Of a stretch of DNA of 12,778 nt, positions 9,730-12,778 are shown one piece after another. Where the stretch lies: contig QAXH01004897.1 of the NCBI GenBank assembly GCA_004335635.1, forward strand, positions 4,779 through 17,556. Reading direction: 5' to 3'. Below the pieces are notes generated by a model. It was not told the origin of the DNA. It made no database searches and saw nothing but the letters and a program-made list of their open reading frames with translations. Position 1 is the stretch's first letter. Each line of letters opens with the position of its first letter. The stretch is from Chloromonas sp. AAM2 (taxonomy: Eukaryota > Chlorophyta > Chlorophyceae > Chlamydomonadales > Chlamydomonadaceae). The translations under genes and the position numbers were made by a program.

Positions 9730-11159
9730 ACACATGTCTGCATGTCAAGTCCTCATGTGAGGGCATCAGGCAACGCTTCGTCATCATCATGGCATCTGCA
9801 GGTTATAGAGCGTCGTTTCTAACCTAAAACGATAACTACAAGCTGGGGTGCGCAAACAGAACGTGATGCCAGCCCAGGGCACTACCGGTCATGCATGCCA
9901 TCTGCAGGTCTTCAAGCGTCGCTTTTCAACATGGAAAGATAACAAGGGGTGCTGCAAGAACAGTCTGCCAAGGGCATCGCCAACCCTTGAACCATGTGCA
10001 GCCAAGCCAGTGCAAGCTGGCCGCAGCATGAGCTTGGATGTAGCTTTGATGACAGTTGTTTTGAATAGAACTCGTCGTTTGTGTCATCTGTGCGAAGCTA
10101 GAAAGCATGTGATGAGGGTGGCACTAGCATTTGAGTTCTCACGTGCTCATGTTGGACCCACGGTGCCATCCAAACTCTACCCTGATAACCGCCCCGCTCT
10201 GGGCCCCATGCACCTGCCCGCTAGCTGTGAGTCGAGGCATGCTGTTGATGAGCGGCGCCACCCAGGAGCCGTCAGACACCTGGTACTCAGACAGGTCCAG
10301 GTCCTGCCGGCACACATACGGAGGCAAAGTTGTGGTACACTGATGCCTGGACCGGGGTCAGTCGTCGGGGTTGTCATACCTTGACGTCTGGACCTGGCTT
10401 GATTTCAAGCCAGATCCCAGGTACCCGCCACGTGAAAGCACAGGCTACTACTGCTATCAAAAAACATGAGCATGCCTATTGAGGGTGGTGATGTTGCGCC
10501 TGCAATGCTTGGGCTGCAGCACCGCAAGCTGCAAAACCGCAGGAACAGTAAACTGAACGCAGTCTTATGTTGATGAAGTTAACTCAGCACCGTTGTCCAG
10601 TGAGGCTCTTCTTGTGCAAGTAGAATTGATGTTCCATGCTCGTGCTGCCCCCACCTGGTCCGGCATGGATGTGGGGTTTGGATTGCTGCATGGGGCCCAT
10701 GTGCCGCTGTCCTGCATGGCGTGCACCCGTCACTCAAGTGGCTTGATTGCAATCGGTGGGCGGCAGCCATCCCTGCACAGCGACTTTGTGTTCAGGAAAC
10801 GGTCAGGCAGTCCAGAGCGAACACTACCAAGCCTGCCTTTGCCGCCATCTCTAGTTGTGTTCTGTCACAGGCTGGCATGCGTGTGGGTGCAGGGCTTGCC
10901 ACTCTTTGCTGTGCTCGAAGTCATGTTATGCCACCAGATGCAACCTGGCTCCACCAGTTGTTGCTATTGTGACTCCGCCTCGTGGCCCGAGCCCTGCGCT
11001 GGATATTTGCTATTGAAACTCCGCCTTGTGGCCCGAGCCATACCTCTGTGGGGCAGGAGAGGACGCCTGACAGGTACACACAGTTGTAGTAGAGCCTGCC
11101 ACCCAGGGAGAAGGGGAAGGCACACTGCTGGCCGCTTGTGGTAGTATCGTTGGCACTGT
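3292..11159 (-). CDS. Multi-exon type I membrane protein with nine FN2-like modules (receptor-like)
   Basis: Gene-level entry. Proposed exons, 5' to 3' on the minus strand: 11159-11044, 10303-10214, 9670-9572, 9148-9041, 8559-8386, 8102-7975, 7745-7640, 7313-7173, 6847-6754, 6290-6143, 5789-5583, 5018-4834, 4401-4139, 3756-3292. The first thirteen total 1859 nt and keep one frame. All introns are GT-AG except one GC-AG intron after exon 3. The ectodomain carries nine four-cysteine modules with the FN2 core C-x2-PF-x-[FY]-x7-C, typically nine residues between Cys3 and Cys4, and at least seven N-glycosylation sequons. One transmembrane helix and a Pro/Ser-rich cytoplasmic region follow. FN2 domains in known proteins bind collagen-like or other extracellular ligands; the ligand here is unknown. 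The architecture suggests a surface receptor or adhesion protein. Both ends are uncertain: a signal-peptide exon may lie near 11.65 kb, and the C-terminus depends on a frame break in exon 14. Confidence 0.8.
4139..4401 (-). CDS. Exon 13 of model: transmembrane helix and proline-rich juxtamembrane segment
   Basis: 263 nt, phase 1 entry (TGCGCCTGCAG), phase 0 exit before the consensus donor GTGAGT. It encodes SDDHGKKRK, then a 24-residue hydrophobic helix (4372-4301; LALALGLTFGLGGG followed by five Leu, then CACLW), then a strongly basic stop-transfer stretch (SRKVWSQRHRARVMR). The cytoplasmic side carries PKPPPPKYGDW and KLPPKSG, which resemble SH3/WW-type proline ligands. The cysteine-module side is inferred to be extracellular. 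KKRK before the helix slightly weakens the positive-inside argument. Confidence 0.85.
4815..4829. repeat. Poly-C tract (poly-G in the transcript) next to a splice donor
   Basis: Fifteen C on the plus strand. On the coding strand this is a G15 run starting four nucleotides into the intron after exon 12. Confidence 0.9.
4834..5018 (-). CDS. Exon 12 of model: end of FN2-like module 9 and membrane-proximal stalk
   Basis: 185 nt, phase 2 entry (ACCTGCCACAG), phase 1 exit (TCAG before GTGTGG). It encodes TITDCLVG, APACQTNGT and DYWEPCQLV (Cys2, Cys3 and Cys4 of module 9, with an N-G-T sequon). A Gly/Pro-rich stalk (WGPPDGAMPLG, then PAGEPAPDSS) leads to the membrane. Confidence 0.8.
5583..5789 (-). 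CDS. Exon 11 of model: FN2-like module 8 and start of module 9
   Basis: 207 nt, phase 2 at both ends, acceptor CTCTTGTCCTCAG, donor GCAG before GTGAGG. It encodes EPCVLPFRSL, FYDCMAGD, GVCLARNGRFEPCAP (module 8 complete, Cys3-x9-Cys4), then GRQCILPSNVAG, the start of module 9. Confidence 0.8.
6143..6290 (-). CDS. Exon 10 of model: complete FN2-like module 7
   Basis: 148 nt, phase 1 entry (TTTGCTCAG), phase 2 exit (ACACG before GTATGC). It carries a whole module in one exon: SPCVVPFTNENAT, LWDCVGG, PGYCRTLDGSWLQC. The aromatic residue before Cys3 and the D-G-S-W-x2-C ending match FN2 closely. Sequons are N-A-T and N-T-T. A donor at GTGACG is possible, but only the GTATGC donor joins exon 11 in phase. 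Confidence 0.8.
6754..6847 (-). CDS. Exon 9 of model: end of FN2-like module 6
   Basis: 94 nt, phase 0 entry after TTTTCCGCTGCAG, phase 1 exit before GTAAGC. It encodes TVDGDWEECQP, the FN2 D-G-x-W-x2-C ending with Cys4 nine residues after Cys3, then a linker with an N-A-T sequon and ARFTVL. Confidence 0.8.
7173..7313 (-). CDS. Exon 8 of model: Cys4 of module 5 and FN2-like module 6
   Basis: 141 nt (47 codons), phase 0 at both ends, acceptor GCGATCGCAG, donor AAG before GTGGGAAG. It begins TSGGALFEC, placing Cys4 exactly nine residues after Cys3 of the previous exon. It then encodes PCAFPFVYRGF, an N-R-T sequon, DCVWAEG and EACK. This is the clearest FN2 core in the window: C-x2-PF-x-Y-x7-C. 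Confidence 0.85.
7640..7745 (-). CDS. Exon 7 of model: degenerate FN2-like module 5
   Basis: 106 nt, phase 2 entry (CGTGCCGCAG) and phase 0 exit (CAG before GTGGGAGG). It encodes FTIDGQRCLPASP, LSECMDY and FSQCQ. The three cysteines and the position of the intron, one codon after Cys3, are conserved, but Cys1 to Cys2 is shortened and P-F is lost. Confidence 0.75.
7975..8102 (-). CDS. Exon 6 of model: extended end of module 4
   Basis: 128 nt, entering phase 0 after CATGCCTGCAG and leaving phase 2 at CCCAG before GTGCGG. It encodes VCPTHGARG, a Pro/Gly linker, then EMTQCQAVFAPPP. The linker makes module 4 longer than its neighbours. An internal in-frame acceptor (GTGCACCTGCAG before GAGATG, exon starting near 8024) would give a short version, so the 5' end is uncertain. 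High GC content across the linker favours the longer exon. Confidence 0.65.
8386..8559 (-). CDS. Exon 5 of model: end of module 3, most of FN2-like module 4
   Basis: A 174-nt exon (58 codons), phase 0 at both ends, acceptor TGCTGCCTGCAG, donor GAG before GTGCAG. It encodes MCRTPQGTWLMCAP, a perfect Cys3-x9-Cys4 end for module 3, then RMCQLPFNFSG, HSDCV and REVCE for module 4. The F-SG and x7-C spacing fit FN2 well. Confidence 0.8.
8930..9013. repeat. 14-bp minisatellite in intron 4
   Basis: Unit CCCCTGCATTGCGG in four perfect tandem copies (8930-8985), followed by two diverged copies (8986-9013). It lies in the intron between exons 4 and 5. There are no spacers, so it is not a CRISPR array. 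Confidence 0.95.
9041..9148 (-). CDS. Exon 4 of model: Cys4 of module 2, start of degenerate module 3
   Basis: A 108-nt exon, phase 0 at both ends, acceptor TTCCGTCTGCAG, donor CAG before GTAGGA. It opens ECAPIIQ, giving Cys4 of module 2, and continues SCVWSTSD and FASCVSVQ. These supply Cys1 and Cys2 of module 3, which has lost the P-F core. Confidence 0.75.
9303..9313 (-). other. Pol III box B-like motif (possible SINE or tRNA relic)
   Basis: The minus strand reads GGTTCAAACCC, matching the tRNA/SINE box B consensus GGTTCRANYCC. A convincing box A was not found 30-60 nt upstream and the T-stem pairs only partly. It lies inside intron 3. Confidence 0.25.
9532..9560. repeat. Alternating purine-pyrimidine GC/CA tract
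   Basis: 29 nt of strictly alternating GCGCACACAC-type sequence, 11 nt past the GC donor of exon 3. Such tracts can adopt Z-DNA. Confidence 0.85.
9572..9670 (-). CDS. Exon 3 of model: FN2-like module 2 core, GC-AG donor
   Basis: A 99-nt exon, phase 0 at both ends. It encodes CMIPFRFEG, YADC, an N-G-T sequon and ELCMVTEG, so Cys1 to Cys3 of module 2. The donor reads CAG before GCAAGT, the consensus for a GC-AG intron. Using it gives the normal nine residues between Cys3 and Cys4, which begins the next exon, and that supports the choice over an in-exon GTGACC. A CA/TG repeat sits 13 nt upstream of the acceptor. Confidence 0.8.
9684..9728. repeat. (CA)n microsatellite upstream of exon 3
   Basis: About 22 CA dinucleotides. 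On the coding strand this is a (TG)n tract ending 13 nt before the exon 3 acceptor, in the place where a pyrimidine tract would normally lie. Confidence 0.95.
9789..9970. repeat. Imperfect direct duplication, about 106 bp apart, in intron 2
   Basis: The segment beginning CATGGCATCTGCAGGTTATAG near 9788 recurs near 9896 as CATGCCATCTGCAGGTCTTC. Similarity continues through AGCGTCG-TTT, GATAAC and GGGGTGC. Both copies are within the intron between exons 2 and 3. Confidence 0.7.
10214..10303 (-). CDS. Exon 2 of model: end of FN2-like module 1 and linker
   Basis: A 90-nt exon, phase 0 at both ends. The acceptor is GTGTGCCGGCAG and the donor is CAG before GTGCATG. It encodes DLDLSEYQ, then SDGSWVAP and a linker ending TASGQ. 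The D-G-S-W matches the FN2 end motif, but the position where Cys4 should follow the Trp is not a cysteine, so module 1 lacks its second disulfide partner. Confidence 0.75.
10961..11039. repeat. 46-bp-period tandem duplication beside the exon 1 donor
   Basis: TTGCTATTGTGACTCCGCC and the following CGTGGCCCGAGCC (10961-10993) recur with three differences at 11007-11039. The second copy abuts the donor of exon 1 (GTATGGCTCGGGCC on the minus strand). Confidence 0.85.
11044..11159 (-). CDS. Exon 1 of model: FN2-like module 1, first half
   Basis: It is preceded by a strong pyrimidine-rich acceptor (CTCACTCTCCGTGTGCAG) and ends GAG before GTATGG. It enters in phase 1 and leaves in phase 0. It encodes an N-D-T sequon, then QQCAFPFSLGG, YYNC and LSCPTE, so Cys1, Cys2 and Cys3 of the first module. 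The phase 1 entry shows that at least one exon lies further upstream. Confidence 0.8.
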
Positions 11160-11516
11160 CTGCACACGGAGAGTGAGGTAAAGGACAGACGCACGGACTG
11201 ATGCAAGCCATGGCTGTGTGTGCGCGTATTGTGTGCGCTAAATTAGTTGCTGTTGGTCTTCTGACGCATTCCCTTGATGTGTATGCATGCAACGTCCTCT
11301 CAGACAGGCGTACACTTCCTCTTGGGCAAGCCATGCAGCATTTACATGCATTCGTTCATGTGGCAACACATGCAGCATGCACTGGCGTTCACAGTTGAGC
11401 AGACAGCACAGGTCTGGCTGGTGGTACCCACATGGGCATTCATAGATGCACATGGACAGCACCAGTGTGCATGCTCTGCTTTGCTACTCACTGGACACGT
11501 CAGCAAGCGGGTACTG

Positions 11517-11647
11517 CAGGGCTTGTCGAGCGTAGGCAGTGTACAGCTCAGCAACCTGCACCCATGCACAGCCATAGATGCACAAAACCTGAGCTCAGGC
11601 GAGACAAGCAGGCCAACCCACACAAGAACTGCCATAAGTACGAGCAT
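11517..11647 (-). CDS. Candidate first exon with signal peptide
   Basis: A minus-strand ATG at 11647 opens a frame starting MLVLMAVLVWVGLLVSPE, a short hydrophobic stretch with the features of a secretory signal peptide. A surface protein with cysteine modules needs one, and exon 1 of the model enters in phase 1. GT donors in phase 1 exist at T before GTACAC and at A before GTACCC, giving plausible junctions, but a better-looking GTGAGT donor is in phase 0 and would require another exon. Start and 3' end are therefore tentative. Confidence 0.4.
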
Positions 11648-11683
11648 GAGTAGAATGTGAGCTGCACTCAGCTGAATTCTAGA

Positions 11684-11863
11684 CAGTGGACTGCGGTTGC
11701 GACGTTGCGGTTACAACCGCCGGCGTGTACGAATTGGATGATCTGCAACGGAATGCGAACTGGGAGACAGATGCGATATTCAGCTTCACGATCCTCCATT
11801 GCTGCCAGATCCGGCTGGGGGTCAACGGCTTCGTGACATTCAACAGCACACATCTGCTCATCT
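11684..11863 (+). pseudogene. Possible transposase N-terminal fragment
   Basis: A plus-strand frame of about 59 codons, between stop TAG near 11681 and TAA, reads VYELDDLQRNANWETD, then AIFSFT, then RLGVNGFVTFNST. The order acidic start, F-x-F-T and L-G resembles the N-terminal region of PIF/Harbinger-like transposases. There is no start codon and no catalytic triad in view. Overlapping minus-strand frames are also open, so the coding strand is not certain. Confidence 0.25.
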
Positions 11864-12258
11864 AATGTGACCTTTCGCACACCTGTTCTGGCGTGAGCGA
11901 GACGTCAAATAGCATCAAGTTTGACAGCGCCCCTGTAAAGCCACGTTCTGAATCCCGGTCCACACGTCCACACCTGGCAAGGGGCACAGGAGGATGGCAT
12001 ACATGCCTGAGATCCAGTCGAATCTTTCATGTCTTCAACCATGCTGGTATGCGTGATAAGACAAGATTGCATATGTAAGGTGACAGGTGACAGGTGGGCA
12101 CCTGATGCAACGCAGTGTCGCTCTGATACCCATAATCTCCCACCAAGCCAAGTGCGCATTGCTACACTCTAGCTTTTGTCTCACAAGGTGTGAAACAGGC
12201 GAGGACTGAGAACGTGTGTAAGTCCACTGCGAAACTGCAAAGTATGAGGGGATGGAAC

Positions 12259-12636
12259 CTACATGGAAGTTTGTAGGCGGGCACTTACAGAGTGATGGGG
12301 CCATTCATGTAAGCGGGCAGGCCTCCAGTGATCTGTCAGCGTGACAGACAACAGCACGAGCTTGGACAGCCACCATGTTGACACAGACTGTCGGCTGGAC
12401 ATCCTGCAAAACTTGGTCACAATCTTCCAGACTGTGGCACGGTAACAGCCAGAGGGTTGTACTACGACCAACATCAATGCGATGCATACACAGGCTGCTT
12501 GCCTAGGTAGATGTTGATAATATGCATGGGCAGGGTGCTGACATCCACCCTGCACAGACTGTCGCTGAACGTCTTGCAAAAGTTGCACAAACTTACTGAC
12601 TGTGGTGCGGGAATAGCCTGTGTAGATGCACCACAA
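12259..12636 (-). pseudogene. Possible transposase helix-turn-helix remnant, internally duplicated
   Basis: A minus-strand frame of 125 codons contains two versions of a helix-turn-helix-like segment: GYSRTTVSKFVQLLQD (copy near 12618-12572) and GCYRATVWKIVTKF (near 12450-12409). It later reads LTDHWRPARLHEWPHHSVS. Tc1/mariner and IS630-type transposases begin with S-x-x-T-V helix-turn-helix units of this sort. No DDE catalytic core is visible and the two copies differ by a one-base indel. Assignment is weak. Confidence 0.3.
12382..12618. repeat. Diverged direct repeat, 171 bp apart
   Basis: About 67 bp starting CACAGACTGTCG at 12382 (to 12450) recurs at 12553-12618, sharing CTTGCAAAA/CCTGCAAAA, GACTGTGG and TAGCC/CAGCC blocks. 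Some similarity extends further to the right (CGCATACAGGC versus TGCATACACAGGC). Confidence 0.7.
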
Positions 12637-12778
12637 TCAACCCGCATACAGGCCACTTACCTGGACTGGGATACCACCACCTTCACTATCAGTATGCCAG
12701 ACACCAAATAGGCAGGATCAGATAAACCTACCAACTATGCAGGGTACTGCCAGCATGATAGCGACCTGCCTGCACAGT

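Noticed and set aside
9401..9790. 129-codon minus-strand frame including a cysteine/valine repeat
   Set aside because: Outside 9572-9670 it is translated CA/TG repeat and intron. Only the FN2-like exon is retained.
9848..10384. 178-codon plus-strand open frame
   Set aside because: It covers a duplicated intron segment and exon 2 in reverse. No motif, and the minus-strand exon has phase-consistent splice sites.
10593..11144. 183-codon plus-strand open frame
   Set aside because: It overlaps exon 1 of the minus-strand model antiparallel and crosses intron sequence. No recognisable protein motif.
12659..12661. Consensus donor CAG before GTAAGT on the minus strand
   Set aside because: The flanking frame cannot be linked in phase to the downstream open frame, and the implied intron would be only about 43 nt, far shorter than others here.

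Overview
The window looks like intron-rich nuclear DNA of a eukaryote, most likely a green alga (Chlorophyta). The reasons are GC-rich exons of about 90-265 nt between 230-740 nt introns with GT-AG or GC-AG ends, abundant TG/CA and TGCATG-type simple repeats, and the tail of a tyrosine-kinase-like (TKL) protein kinase. The taxon is an inference. No bacterial operon, rRNA, tRNA or CRISPR array was recognised.

The dominant feature is one minus-strand gene from about 11.16 kb (or 11.65 kb if a candidate signal-peptide exon belongs to it) down to about 3.1-3.3 kb. I assembled 14 exons by hand. The first 13 (11159 down to 4139) join in one reading frame of 619 codons, and the phases agree at all twelve introns. 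They encode nine tandem cysteine modules matching the first half of the fibronectin type II (FN2) signature (C-x2-P-F-x-[FY]-x7-C, then C and usually G-x-W-x2-C), followed by one transmembrane helix and a basic, proline-rich cytoplasmic segment. Exon 14 is a Pro/Ser-rich cytoplasmic exon with an apparent one-base reading-frame break. The product is therefore a type I membrane protein with a large modular ectodomain, built like a receptor.

About 2.6 kb further downstream on the same strand (503-313) is the C-terminal end of a TKL kinase domain. The kinase core (glycine loop, HRD, DFG, APE) was not found between it and the cytoplasmic exon. The locus may be an FN2-receptor kinase whose catalytic exons were lost or are unrecognised here, or two separate genes.

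Region by region: 1-312 nothing identified; 313-503 kinase tail, containing a 26-bp tandem duplication read in two frames; 504-3118 no gene seen, with two copies of a hairpin-forming repeat; 3119-11159 the FN2-module membrane protein, with introns carrying minisatellite, CA-repeat, poly-C and local duplications; about 11.5-11.65 kb a possible signal-peptide exon; 11.68-12.78 kb low-confidence transposase-like remnants, one on each strand.
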